From Immundisolibacter sp. (lineage in GTDB: Bacteria > Pseudomonadota > Gammaproteobacteria > Immundisolibacterales > Immundisolibacteraceae): a stretch of 42,551 nt of DNA. Below are positions 31,219 to 39,761 of this stretch, one piece after another (position 1 is the first letter of the stretch; each line of letters begins with the position of its first letter). The stretch covers positions 1 to 42,551 of the forward strand of contig NZ_JBFIII010000009.1 in NCBI RefSeq assembly GCF_041601295.1. Direction: 5' to 3'. The position numbers and the translations under genes are program-made. The notes beneath the pieces are model-generated. The model was not told the DNA's origin and did not search any database. It was given only the letters and a program-made list of their open reading frames with translations.

Positions 31219-32928
31219 CTACGCCGGCCCCTCGGCAGGGATCTTGCCGGCCGCCGCCAGGGCAGCGACGTACCCAAAGGTCATCGAAGGCCCGATCGTG
31301 GCCCCCGGACCGGGATATGAATGCCCCATGACCGAGGCCATGCTATTGCCGGTCGCCCACAGGCCCTGGATCACCCCGCCGTCCTGATCCAGTACCTGCG
31401 CCAACGCGTTGGTCACCAGACCGCCGCGGGTGCCGATGTCGCCGGGGTAAAGCTTTACGGCGTAAAACGGCGGCTTGATCAGCGGCGCCAGGTTCGGGTT
31501 GCGAAAGTGCGGGTCGCCGAAAATGCGGTCGTAGGCGCTCTCACCGCGGTGGAACTCCGGATCGACACCGCTTTCGGCGTAGGCGTTGAACTTGCGCACC
31601 GATGCCAGCAGCCGGTCGCCCGGCACGCCGATTTGCTGCGCCAGTGCCTGCAAAGTCGGCGCCTTGAAAAAATCCTCGTGTTCGAAGAACTTCCTGGGCA
31701 GGGGCAGTGCCGGCATCGCAAGGCCCAACATGTACGAATTGCGGTTGGTGCGGTCCAGGATGATCCAGCACGGCACATGCGATACGCCGCCGCTGTTATG
31801 CAGTTCGTGAATGCGGTGGACCACGTCCGAGTACGGCGCCGCCTCGTTCACGAAGCGCTCGCCCTGGCTGTTCACCACCATGGCGCCGGGTGTTGAGCGC
31901 TCGGTGACACTGAAGTTCGGATAGCGCTGGCCACCGATCTGGCTGACTGGCCCCCACCAGGCATCCTCCATCAGATCCAGACGCGCACCGGCCGCGTGAC
32001 CGGCGCGGATGCCATCACCGGTGTCGCTCTCAACCGCGATCGACCACGCCGCCTGCGACGGCTGCGGGTGGTATTGATCGCGCATGGCCTGGTTATGGGC
32101 AAAACCGCCAGCGGCCAGCAGCACGCCGCGCGTGGCCCGGTAGCGGCGCGGCTTGAAATTGCGTGTCACTTCCACGCCAAGCACGCGGCCGTCTTCCTGG
32201 ATCAGCCGCGCGAGCGCCGTATTGCGTTCGACCGGTACGCCGGCGCGCAGCACCGAGTAATACAGCCGCCCTGCGACGCCCTGCCCCATGGTCAGCATGG
32301 CCTTTCGGGTCAAGATGTTGCGGGTTGTGTCATACATCGTTTTCAGCAGCTGGCGGCGACCGCTCCAATGCCTGCGCATGCCACCCATGATCTGCGCCGC
32401 GCGCAGGCTGATTGAGGTGTAGCGCACGCCGGGCATTACCGGCGGGCGCAGGTATCTGAAATTCGACCCGAGCTGGTGGCCATCGAAGGGCACCGGCTCC
32501 AGAGCACGGCCATCGGCAAAGCCGCCCGGTGCTTCCGGGTAGTAATCCGAATAGCCCTTGCTCCACTCGAACTGCATCGCGCTGTGGTCGCGCAGAAACC
32601 GAATCATTTCAGGCCCGTATTTCAGGTAGGCCTGTTGCAAGGCGGGCGGCGTGCGGTCACCCACCGTGGCGGCCATGTAGGTCCTGGCCAGGTCTTCGCT
32701 GTCCGGCAGGCCGCCTTCGAGCGCAAGGTAGTTATTCGGAATCCATACGCAGCCGCCAGAGCGGGCAGTGCTACCCCCGACGTACGCCGATTTCTCTATG
32801 ATCAGGCTGCGCAAGCCGTGGTGATGGGCGGTCAGCGCCGAGGTCATACCACCACCCCCGCTGCCAACCACGATCCAGTCGAACTCCTCATCCCACGCGA
32901 CCGTTGGCCGGGCGTCACGATCGGTCAT
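31219..32928 (-). CDS. FAD-dependent 3-ketosteroid-delta1-dehydrogenase-like oxidoreductase
   Basis: A 569-residue flavoprotein of the succinate dehydrogenase/KstD superfamily. The N-terminal FAD site is VVGSGGGGMTS (GxGxxG at 22-27) with the Glu of LIIEKS. The C-terminal KstD block runs from PGDIGTRGGL through GLWATGNSMASVMGHSYPG to GATIGPSMTFGYVAA. Tyr538 and Gly542 correspond to the Tyr/Gly pair that helps enolise the 3-keto group in KstD. It is probably a dehydrogenase of a cyclic ketone, steroid or alicyclic ring; whether steroids are the real substrate cannot be told. ATG at 32928 has AAGGAGGG. Divergent from the oxygenase alpha gene. Confidence 0.85.
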   Translation of the reverse strand: MTDRDARPTVAWDEEFDWIVVGSGGGGMTSALTAHHHGLRSLIIEKSAYVGGSTARSGGCVWIPNNYLALEGGLPDSEDLARTYMAATVGDRTPPALQQAYLKYGPEMIRFLRDHSAMQFEWSKGYSDYYPEAPGGFADGRALEPVPFDGHQLGSNFRYLRPPVMPGVRYTSISLRAAQIMGGMRRHWSGRRQLLKTMYDTTRNILTRKAMLTMGQGVAGRLYYSVLRAGVPVERNTALARLIQEDGRVLGVEVTRNFKPRRYRATRGVLLAAGGFAHNQAMRDQYHPQPSQAAWSIAVESDTGDGIRAGHAAGARLDLMEDAWWGPVSQIGGQRYPNFSVTERSTPGAMVVNSQGERFVNEAAPYSDVVHRIHELHNSGGVSHVPCWIILDRTNRNSYMLGLAMPALPLPRKFFEHEDFFKAPTLQALAQQIGVPGDRLLASVRKFNAYAESGVDPEFHRGESAYDRIFGDPHFRNPNLAPLIKPPFYAVKLYPGDIGTRGGLVTNALAQVLDQDGGVIQGLWATGNSMASVMGHSYPGPGATIGPSMTFGYVAALAAAGKIPAEGPA

Positions 32929-32980
32929 CGGTAGCTTCCCTCCTTACTGCAGCAGTTCGCCACCGAGGTCACCGCGCAAA

Positions 32981-33010
32981 TTGACACCCCAGTTCGCTGG
33001 CCCCTACCAT
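32981..33010 (+). promoter_or_regulatory. Candidate sigma-70 promoter of the oxygenase operon
   Basis: TTGACA (32981-32986), an 18-nt spacer and TACCAT (33005-33010) lie about 53 nt upstream of the oxygenase alpha ATG, in the 135-nt divergent gap with the KstD-like gene. The -35 box is a perfect match; the -10 box matches in three of six bases. A strong AAGGAGGAG ribosome site precedes the gene. Confidence 0.45.
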
Positions 33011-33063
33011 CGCTGAACGCTCGTAAAGGATAATGCAGCGACTGGACTGGAAGGAGGAGAAGC

Positions 33064-34425
33064 ATGGACGTTTCACAATGGATCGATCCGGACCGCGGCC
33101 TGATTCGTGGCGAGATTTTTCACAGCCAGGAAGTCTACGCGCAGGAGCTTGAGCAGGTTTTCGCCCGTTCCTGGATATTCCTGGCGCACGACGCCATGCT
33201 GCCGCAACCGGGCGACTTCATCCAGAACTATATCGGCGAGGATCCGGTACTGGTGGTGCGCCAGCCGGACGGGACCGTCAAAGCGTTCCTCAACCAGTGC
33301 CGTCACCGCGGCATGCGCCTGTGCAGGGCGGACACCGGCAACGCACGCAATTTCATGTGCTCGTTCCACGGCTGGAATTACGGCCTCGACGGCCGCGTGA
33401 TCAACATCCCGCACGGCGAGGAAATCTACAACGCCGAAGACCGTGAGCAATTCCGCGCCACCGAGGTAAGGCTCGCGAATTACAAAGGCTTCATTTTCGG
33501 CACCTGGGACACCACCGCTCCGGAGTTCGAGGAGTATCTGGGCGATTTCGCGTGGTACTTCGACGCCTACATCGACCGCTACGAAGGTGGTCTCGAAATC
33601 GTCGGCCTACACAAATGGGTGTTACCCGCCAACTGGAAATTCAATGCGGAGCAGCCGACTTCGGACATGTATCACGGCGAGGTATCCCACGCATCGGCGT
33701 TCCAGGTGATGATGCCCACTCCCGTGGACGCCAACAGCCCCCCGCCTGACTGGGCCATGAGCCAACTCGGGCAACTGGCCAGCCCGGCGGGCTTTCAGTT
33801 CGTGTCCCCCTATGGCCACGGCACTGGCTGGTTTGCTGGCGGCATGCCGGTCATGAACGAGACCATCTACCGCTGGCAGGAGGCCACCAAGGACCAGGTC
33901 GCGGCGCGTCTGGGACCACAACGGGTTACGGCGCATGGGCACGCCAACATTTTTCCGAACTTCATGATGCTCAGTAATTACACGTTCCGCGTCACCCACC
34001 CACGCGGCCCGAACGAGATGGAAATCTGGGCCTGGTCGATGGCACCGGTAGCGGCACCGGCCGAGGTCAAGGAGGCGATCCGCCTGGATCTGCTGCGCAC
34101 CTTCAGTCCCGCCGGAATGTTCGAGCAGGACGACGCCGTCAACTGGGAAGAGGAACAGCGCATCCTGCGCGGCTACATGGCGCGCAAGGTTCCACTCATC
34201 TACAAGCAAATGCTGGGGCGCGCGCGTTACGACGCGGACGGCCTGCCAGGGCGCACGGTGCCCCACGTGTACGCTGAAGAAGGTGCCCGTGGCATGTACC
34301 GACACTATATCGACATCATGTCGGGCGCGCCCTGGCCGGACCTGGCGCGGCTGAAGCAACGGCGCGAGGACGACGAACGCAGCGCCACTGCGGCGCCGGC
34401 AAAACCCGACTCGTTTGCTGCCTGA
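33064..34425 (+). CDS. Aromatic-ring-hydroxylating dioxygenase, large (alpha) subunit
   Basis: Catalytic alpha subunit of a two-subunit Rieske oxygenase, 453 residues, the usual size for naphthalene- or biphenyl-type enzymes. The Rieske centre uses Cys79-x-His81 and Cys99-x2-His102, spaced 17 residues apart. The catalytic iron site is Asp201-x2-His204-x4-His209, with the late ligand Asp expected in FEQDDAVNWEEE. ATG at 33064 has a near-perfect AAGGAGGAG. The beta subunit starts 15 nt downstream, then an ABM-fold protein and a VOC protein on the same strand, probably one operon. Ferredoxin and reductase are missing here. It is a different clade from the 9002-10171 enzyme. Ring substrate unknown. 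Confidence 0.95.
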   Translation: MDVSQWIDPDRGLIRGEIFHSQEVYAQELEQVFARSWIFLAHDAMLPQPGDFIQNYIGEDPVLVVRQPDGTVKAFLNQCRHRGMRLCRADTGNARNFMCSFHGWNYGLDGRVINIPHGEEIYNAEDREQFRATEVRLANYKGFIFGTWDTTAPEFEEYLGDFAWYFDAYIDRYEGGLEIVGLHKWVLPANWKFNAEQPTSDMYHGEVSHASAFQVMMPTPVDANSPPPDWAMSQLGQLASPAGFQFVSPYGHGTGWFAGGMPVMNETIYRWQEATKDQVAARLGPQRVTAHGHANIFPNFMMLSNYTFRVTHPRGPNEMEIWAWSMAPVAAPAEVKEAIRLDLLRTFSPAGMFEQDDAVNWEEEQRILRGYMARKVPLIYKQMLGRARYDADGLPGRTVPHVYAEEGARGMYRHYIDIMSGAPWPDLARLKQRREDDERSATAAPAKPDSFAA

Positions 34426-34440
34426 GCCAGGGGGCCGAAC

Positions 34441-35016
34441 ATGAGCGAGCAAGCCAAGGTCGTGCACCTGTTTCAGCGCCAGGAACACCTGGCGCCGGTC
34501 AACGTACCCCTGCAGACAGCCTACGACATCGAGCAGTTTCTGTATGCCGAGGCTGAACTGCTGGATGCCTGGCAATTCCATGACTGGCTGGCCCTGATGG
34601 CGCCGGACGTTCACTACTGGGCACCAGTGCGTGTGAACCGTCTGGCGCGGGAAATGGATCGCGAGATGTACCCGCCTGGCACGGCGGCGCATTTCGACGA
34701 GAACCTGCAAATGCTCGGTGAACGCGTGAACCGCTTGCATACCAACATGGCCTGGTCGGAGACGCCGCCCTCGCGCACGCGACATCTGATCAGCAACGTG
34801 CGGGCGCATACCACCGAGCCTGACAACGAATTCGACGTCCAATCGAGTTTTCATGTCTACCGCACCAGCAGCGAGCGACACCAGGATTCTGTCATCGGCA
34901 GACGTTTCGACCGCCTACGTCGAGCGGACAGCGTCTATGGATTTCAGATCGTCAGTCGCACGGTGGTGTTCGACATGGCCACTCTGCTGGTCAAGAACCT
35001 GAGTCTTTTTTACTGA
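34441..35016 (+). CDS. Aromatic-ring-hydroxylating dioxygenase, small (beta) subunit
   Basis: Beta subunit of the adjacent oxygenase, 191 residues with the SnoaL-like fold. It carries the family hallmarks: EAELLDAWQFHDWLALMAPD at about 37-56, WSETPPSRTRHLISNV in the middle, and the terminal VKNLSLFY. It holds no cofactor and is needed for the alpha3beta3 hexamer. ATG at 34441 lies 15 nt after alpha. An intergenic stretch of 75 nt follows before the next gene of the cluster. Confidence 0.93.
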   Translation: MSEQAKVVHLFQRQEHLAPVNVPLQTAYDIEQFLYAEAELLDAWQFHDWLALMAPDVHYWAPVRVNRLAREMDREMYPPGTAAHFDENLQMLGERVNRLHTNMAWSETPPSRTRHLISNVRAHTTEPDNEFDVQSSFHVYRTSSERHQDSVIGRRFDRLRRADSVYGFQIVSRTVVFDMATLLVKNLSLFY

Positions 35017-35091
35017 TCCATCCGGGGCGAGCCCCGAGGCGGCACAAGTACAGGGTTCCCCAGTCCACAGAATCCCAAGGAGGAATGACCC

Positions 35092-35457
35092 ATGGCAGGC
35101 GTACGCGTCATCGTGACTTTGAATTTTCCGAACCAGGACGCCGCTGACCAGGCGGTCGGCGGCATGGCGCAGGCCTTCAAGCCGGTCCTGCAGGAGCCAG
35201 GCGCCCTGCAATACGAACTGTTCCGCAGTGTGGACAACCCGGGACGGGTCATCCTGATGGAGCACTGGGCCAGCCGCGAGCTCTACGACCAGCACTGGCA
35301 CAAACAGATGCGCGAACAGGGCGCGCCCGACCAGGAACAAGCCCGCGCGCTGAACCCGACTTTCGAGTTCTACGCGCAGGAAAACTACGAACTGGTGGAC
35401 GGCATCTGGGAGCCGCTGGACCCCGCTGACCGCCTGTCCACCATTCGCTGGGCCTGA
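35092..35457 (+). CDS. ABM-superfamily (antibiotic biosynthesis monooxygenase-like) protein
   Basis: A 121-residue ferredoxin-like dimeric alpha-beta barrel protein. The ABM pattern is seen as VRVIVTLNFPNQDAADQAVG, a central PGALQYELFRSVDNPGRVIL and EHWASRELYDQHW. Members include cofactor-free monooxygenases and small auxiliary proteins, so a reaction cannot be assigned. ATG at 35092 has AAGGAGG 8 nt upstream. It sits between oxygenase beta and the VOC protein on the same strand, so a role in handling the ring-hydroxylation product is plausible. Confidence 0.85.
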   Translation: MAGVRVIVTLNFPNQDAADQAVGGMAQAFKPVLQEPGALQYELFRSVDNPGRVILMEHWASRELYDQHWHKQMREQGAPDQEQARALNPTFEFYAQENYELVDGIWEPLDPADRLSTIRWA

Positions 35458-35476
35458 CACGGCCAGGAGCACCGCG

Positions 35477-36559
35477 ATGAACAAGATACCGACCGATGAC
35501 CTGATTCATATCGGAGTCGTCGTACAAGACGCCCACGCCAGCGCGCGCAAGTTCGCGCGCATGTATGGCATCGAGGAGTGGGCGGTGACCGACCACACCC
35601 CGCAGCGGCTGAGCAAAGCCACCACGCGTGGTCACGCCTCGCCGCAGCATTTCCTCACCGCCACCGGTCAGGCGCAGACGGGCCTTGGGCCGGTCACCAT
35701 CCGTCTGGTGGAGCCGCGCGGCGGCTGGACCACGTATCAGGAATTCCTGCTCACCAAGGGCGAAGGCATCCATCACATCTGCACCGGCGTGGTCGACAGC
35801 GCTCGCATGGCGCAACTGGAGAGCTGGCTCGCCGGGCAGGGCGTGGCAATCGCGCAAAGCGCCGTGTTGCCGGACGGCGTCCGGGAGGTGTGTCTCGATA
35901 CCCGGGACACCCTGGGGGGGTTTTACGTACAGCTACTGGTGGCCGATGGCGAGCGCCAGACCGAGAAGCCGGACGAGGTCTGGAACCTTGCCGATGCAAT
36001 TCCCGAGGGCGGCCCACTGCTGCCACTGGGCACATTCCAGATGCACTTCGGCGTGGTGGTGCATGACCTCATGGCCCGCGTCGCGGACTGGTCGCGCCTG
36101 TTCGGCCTGGCCGACTGGAACTTCATGAACTGGCGCACTGCCCCCGGCTCACTGGAAAACCCGGAGTATCTGGGCAAACCGGTCGACCATGCCTACTTCA
36201 CGACGCTGTTCAATTTCACCCCGTTACTCGGCTTCGAGGTCATCCAGCCGACGTTTGGCCCCAGTCACTACAAGGAAAACTACCGCAACCTGGTCGGCGA
36301 GGGCATTCACCACGTCAACGCATCAATGCTGCCAGATGCGGCCAGCTGGAAGGCCAACGCCGAACGCCTGGCCAAAGCCGGTATGCCGGTAGTCATGGGC
36401 GGCGGTATCGGTGGCGGCTTCGCCAATTTCTATTATGTCGATACAGCCAAGGATCTGGGCTACGTCACAGAGGTGCTGCACCCTGGACCCGAATGGGAAA
36501 AGGGGCCGGCCGGCATTCATCCGGTGATGACTGCGGATCTGTCGACCACCGCGCCCTGA
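35477..36559 (+). CDS. Double VOC-domain protein
   Basis: A 360-residue protein built of two vicinal-oxygen-chelate domains (about 8-158 and 186-335). In the second, four candidate metal ligands can be placed: His190 (MHFGVVV), Glu254 (GFEVIQP), His278/279 (GEGIHHV) and Glu332 (TEVL), the H-E-H-E set of methylmalonyl-CoA epimerase/glyoxalase-like enzymes. In the first domain the aligned positions are His11, Arg76, His99/100 and Gln152, so two ligands are lost. Functions of the fold include extradiol cleavage, epimerisation and isomerisation; the ligand set argues against a classic H-H-E extradiol dioxygenase. ATG at 35477 has AGGAG. It is the last gene of the oxygenase operon. Confidence 0.85.
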   Translation: MNKIPTDDLIHIGVVVQDAHASARKFARMYGIEEWAVTDHTPQRLSKATTRGHASPQHFLTATGQAQTGLGPVTIRLVEPRGGWTTYQEFLLTKGEGIHHICTGVVDSARMAQLESWLAGQGVAIAQSAVLPDGVREVCLDTRDTLGGFYVQLLVADGERQTEKPDEVWNLADAIPEGGPLLPLGTFQMHFGVVVHDLMARVADWSRLFGLADWNFMNWRTAPGSLENPEYLGKPVDHAYFTTLFNFTPLLGFEVIQPTFGPSHYKENYRNLVGEGIHHVNASMLPDAASWKANAERLAKAGMPVVMGGGIGGGFANFYYVDTAKDLGYVTEVLHPGPEWEKGPAGIHPVMTADLSTTAP

Positions 36560-36631
36560 TCGCCCGGCCGAGAACTTCGCCAGCGCCGACGCGGCGACCA
36601 GAGTCGTAACGAGTCCAACGGTCAACCGTTA

Positions 36632-37564
36632 TCAGGAACCGCCGGCAGGCTGCGCAAGCAGGCGCAGCGTGAGCGGCGGCAGGACTTGCGGCTCTCCCGG
36701 CATCAGGAAGCGGTAGCCCAGCCGGACGAACTCGGCCTTGATGTCACCCTCGGCCAGCAGGTCGGAAATCGCCTGGTCAAACAAGTCCACCAGGCCACGG
36801 CGGGTGTCCAGCGCCACGAAGCCCACGTTCACCTGTAGCGGGTGTTGATAGCCGCCGTCACGCAGGTGGCTGTCCGGGTGCGCTTTTTTATAAGCGTCGA
36901 ATTGCGGCCCTTCCACCAGCGCGGCCGCACCATGACCTTTTTCGAGCGCGGCCAGTACACCCGCCTGCAGCATCGGCACGTGCACCACGTCCGGACGCAG
37001 CACGCCCCCGCCGTGAGCCAGCAGGATGTGATCGGCCAGCGTGTTTTGCCCCGCCAACAGCGGCAGTCCGCGAAGCTCATCAAGGCTGCTCACCGCGCGC
37101 TTGCCCTCGGCCGCACCGAGCACCACACGAAAATCGACTGACCGATACGCCGCCGTGTGAATGGGTGTGCCCAGCTTCACGAAACGGCGGCTGCCGTCCG
37201 GCAGCACCAGCGGATAGGTGTCGGTCAATGGCACCCGCAAGCCATCGCTCACCAGCGGGAAGCCACCCGCCAGCTGGCATACCCCCGCGGACAGCAGGCC
37301 GTTGACCTGCGCCGCCGGGGAACTGTCAGAGTCGTCTTCCACCTCGTACCAGATGATCTCCAGCGGGCGGCCCAGCCAGTCCGCCACCTGCTCCGCAACG
37401 GCCATGTCGATGCCGCCGCGCTCTTTTGACGACAGCGGCGGCGGGCCACTTTCCAGGCATACCTTGAGCCCCTGCCCCATGCCGAAAGCCGGCCCGGCAA
37501 GCAAGGCCACCGCGCAAATGATGCCGCGCAGCCGGTTTCGATGATCAGTCATGACCTGCCTCAT
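36632..37564 (-). CDS. Periplasmic substrate-binding protein (XoxJ-like, quinoprotein-associated)
   Basis: A 310-residue exported protein of the extracellular solute-binding family 3 type. A signal peptide covers about 1-28 (GIICAVALLAGPAFG), followed by the two-lobed SBP fold: LKVCLESGPPPLS, GGIDMAVAEQVADWLGRP and the C-terminal GFVALDTRRGLVDLFDQAI region. Proteins of this kind (XoxJ/MxaJ-like) accompany PQQ alcohol dehydrogenases and are thought to assist cofactor loading or maturation rather than transport. ATG at 37564 overlaps the cytochrome stop by four bases (ATGA), making the three-gene order dehydrogenase, cytochrome, binding protein. Confidence 0.88.
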   Translation of the reverse strand: MRQVMTDHRNRLRGIICAVALLAGPAFGMGQGLKVCLESGPPPLSSKERGGIDMAVAEQVADWLGRPLEIIWYEVEDDSDSSPAAQVNGLLSAGVCQLAGGFPLVSDGLRVPLTDTYPLVLPDGSRRFVKLGTPIHTAAYRSVDFRVVLGAAEGKRAVSSLDELRGLPLLAGQNTLADHILLAHGGGVLRPDVVHVPMLQAGVLAALEKGHGAAALVEGPQFDAYKKAHPDSHLRDGGYQHPLQVNVGFVALDTRRGLVDLFDQAISDLLAEGDIKAEFVRLGYRFLMPGEPQVLPPLTLRLLAQPAGGS

Positions 37565-37896
37565 TGCCGCTGTGCCTGCTGCGTCGCTGTTACGTAAGCA
37601 AACAATGCGTCGATGTCTTCGTCGGTAAGGATGTCGTCGTGGGCCGGCATGCCGTTCTTGCCGTGCATCACCGACTCATGGAAGCGCTGCGGATCGTCCG
37701 GCGGAAACTGACGCAAATCGGCGGCCGCCGCCCCGCTGCTCTGTAATGCCTGGCCATGGCACTGTCGGCACATCTGCAGATAGAGCTGGCCGCCCAGCTC
37801 GGCGAGGGCCGGATCGGGCGCCCGCCCGCCGGCCTGTGTGAGACAGCTCCAGGCCAGCGCGACGGCAAGCGCGCCGCGCCACGTCCGGAAGATCAA
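37561..37896 (-). CDS. Periplasmic c-type cytochrome (electron acceptor of the PQQ dehydrogenase)
   Basis: A 111-residue class I cytochrome c. A signal peptide occupies about 1-24, and the haem site is Cys43-x2-Cys46-His47 (CRQCH), with probable sixth ligand Met83 in HGKNGMPAHDD. The tail DEDIDALFAYV is typical. It is small, like the XoxG-type acceptors of quinoprotein dehydrogenases. The start is TTG at 37896, overlapping the dehydrogenase stop by four bases (TTGA); no better start precedes the haem motif. It should pass electrons from PQQ to the respiratory chain. Confidence 0.9.
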   Translation of the reverse strand: MIFRTWRGALAVALAWSCLTQAGGRAPDPALAELGGQLYLQMCRQCHGQALQSSGAAAADLRQFPPDDPQRFHESVMHGKNGMPAHDDILTDEDIDALFAYVTATQQAQRQ

Positions 37897-39605
37897 TTGG
37901 CGGCGCCTGCGGGTCGCGGCAGGCGGAACACCGTCAGGCTGCCGCCCTTGGGCACCTTGGCGAGCTCCGGATGTGGCAGATACAGCGCCAGCAGCCCACC
38001 GATGCCGCTCATAACGGCCACGTACTGCTCGCCATCGAGGTCATAGGTAATGGGTGGACCGATGATTCCGGACCCGGTCTTGTGACTCCACAGCAGCTTA
38101 CTGGTGCGCGCGTGGTGAGCGACCAGCTCGCCGGTCATCAGCCCGGTGAACACCAGATCGCCGGCCGTGGACAAGGTACCGCCATTGGACGGTGGGTCGT
38201 GAGGCACTTCCCATATGCGCTTGCCGGTGAGCGGATCCACCGCCCGCAGGTAACCGAGCGGCTTGCCGTCATCTGGCAGACGAAACGAAAAATCGGCCGC
38301 CACGTACATCATGCCGCGCCGCCAGGAGGCGTTCAGCAGCTTGTACTTCATCGACAGCTCGAAACCGTTCAGATACACCAATCCGGTGTTCGGGTTGTAC
38401 GAGGCCGGCCCCCAGTTCTTGCCACCGATGTTGGATGGCCATACCACTTGCTCCTGACCGGCCAGGACGGCCTGCGCCACCTCGGACAGGATCGGCTTGC
38501 CGGTCTTGGGCTCCAGACCGGTCGCCCAGTTCAGCGTGTCGACGAACTGATTGGCCTTGAGCAACTCACCGGTCGCGCGGTCAATCACGTAAAAGAATCC
38601 GTTTCGGTTCGCGTTCAAAATGACCTGGCGCGGCTTGCCGTCGATTTGCAGATCGGCCTGGATCAATTCGTTCACGCCGTCGTAATCGAAGGTGTCGTTC
38701 GGCGCGTACTGGTAGTGCCAGACCCGCTCGCCGGTTTTGGGCCGCAGCGCCACCACGCTGTCGGTGTACAGGTTGTCGCCGGGACGAACGATGGCATTCC
38801 ACGGGCCGGGGTTGCCGATGCCCCAGTAGACCAGATCAAGCTTCGGATCGTAGGAGCCCGGCAACCAGGTGGCTCCACCGCCGTGCAGATAGGCGTCCCC
38901 TTCCCAGGTCTTGCCACCGGGGTCATCCGGCCCGGCGGTGGTCCAGAAGCGCCACAGCTTCTGGCCGGTAGCCGCGTCGTAACCGTCCAGAAAGCCACGT
39001 ACGCCCATGTCGCCGCCGGCCACGCCAGCAATGACAACGCCATTGGCGACCAGCGGTGCGCCGGTCATGGTGTAACCATCCTGCCAGTCGGCGGCCTGCA
39101 CGTTCCAGACTTCCTTGCCGGTCTTCATGTCCAGCGCCAGCACGTGATTGTCCAGCGTCTGACGGATCAGCTTGCCCTCATAGAGCACCGCCCCGCGTGC
39201 CACCATGCCGCAGCACACCACGCGAAACATGCGTTTTTCGTAGGTCAGATCGTGCCGCCACAGCGGCTTGCCGGTGCGGGCGTCGAAGGCAAACGTGCTT
39301 TTGTGGGTGATGGCGTAGATCACGCCGTCGTGGACCAGTGGCTGGGCTTCCTGGCCGTGGTCGTCGTCAAGGCTGGCGGTCCAGGCCGGCGCGAGATGTT
39401 CGACAGTGCTGGCATTGATCTGGTCCAGCGGACTGTAACGGTTCACGTTCAGCCCCATACCGTACGTAACCACGTCCTGGGTATTGACATGATCAGCCAG
39501 CAGGTCCGCCTGACCGGGTGCCGCCGCCCAACTGGCGCCGCATACCAGCAGCAAGCCTGCCAGCGACGCGCTTGAAACGTTACCGAACAACTGCGACTCG
39601 CTCAT
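37893..39605 (-). CDS. PQQ-dependent alcohol dehydrogenase, lanthanide-type active site
   Basis: Periplasmic quinoprotein alcohol dehydrogenase of 570 residues without a fused cytochrome domain. A signal peptide lies at about 1-29; an eight-bladed propeller follows, with tryptophan-docking type motifs (for example FDARTGKPLW, LDMKTGKEVW, VDPLTGKRIW). Adjacent Cys131-Cys132 form the vicinal disulfide ring typical of these enzymes. Catalytic Asp307 lies in FDYDGVNE, and Asp309 two residues later is the extra carboxylate that marks lanthanide-dependent enzymes (Ala or Ser in calcium enzymes). Overall sequence looks closer to ExaA/PedH alcohol dehydrogenases than to XoxF. ATG at 39605 has GGGAGGAG. 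It leads a three-gene operon with 4-nt overlaps. Substrate is probably a primary alcohol. Confidence 0.93.
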   Translation of the reverse strand: MSESQLFGNVSSASLAGLLLVCGASWAAAPGQADLLADHVNTQDVVTYGMGLNVNRYSPLDQINASTVEHLAPAWTASLDDDHGQEAQPLVHDGVIYAITHKSTFAFDARTGKPLWRHDLTYEKRMFRVVCCGMVARGAVLYEGKLIRQTLDNHVLALDMKTGKEVWNVQAADWQDGYTMTGAPLVANGVVIAGVAGGDMGVRGFLDGYDAATGQKLWRFWTTAGPDDPGGKTWEGDAYLHGGGATWLPGSYDPKLDLVYWGIGNPGPWNAIVRPGDNLYTDSVVALRPKTGERVWHYQYAPNDTFDYDGVNELIQADLQIDGKPRQVILNANRNGFFYVIDRATGELLKANQFVDTLNWATGLEPKTGKPILSEVAQAVLAGQEQVVWPSNIGGKNWGPASYNPNTGLVYLNGFELSMKYKLLNASWRRGMMYVAADFSFRLPDDGKPLGYLRAVDPLTGKRIWEVPHDPPSNGGTLSTAGDLVFTGLMTGELVAHHARTSKLLWSHKTGSGIIGPPITYDLDGEQYVAVMSGIGGLLALYLPHPELAKVPKGGSLTVFRLPRPAGAAN

Positions 39606-39761
39606 GCGAGGTCTCCTCCCTGTATTTCGATGTATCAAACCCGGACGACGATGGATGCTGCCGACCTCCGGGCCTGAACCGATGCCTGCGGATCAGACCA
39701 GCCAGCGTTTCCCGTGGCCCACAATCCGCCAGTTCTCAAGACACACAATCGGTCTGGGCTT

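Noticed and set aside
36617..36630. AACGG-TCAA-CCGTT hairpin between the convergent VOC and binding-protein genes
   Set aside because: Five-bp stem without a T-run; too weak to call a terminator.
37971..39575. 534-codon plus-strand frame opposite the PQQ dehydrogenase
   Set aside because: Antisense shadow; the minus strand carries a complete quinoprotein with signal peptide and vicinal cysteines.
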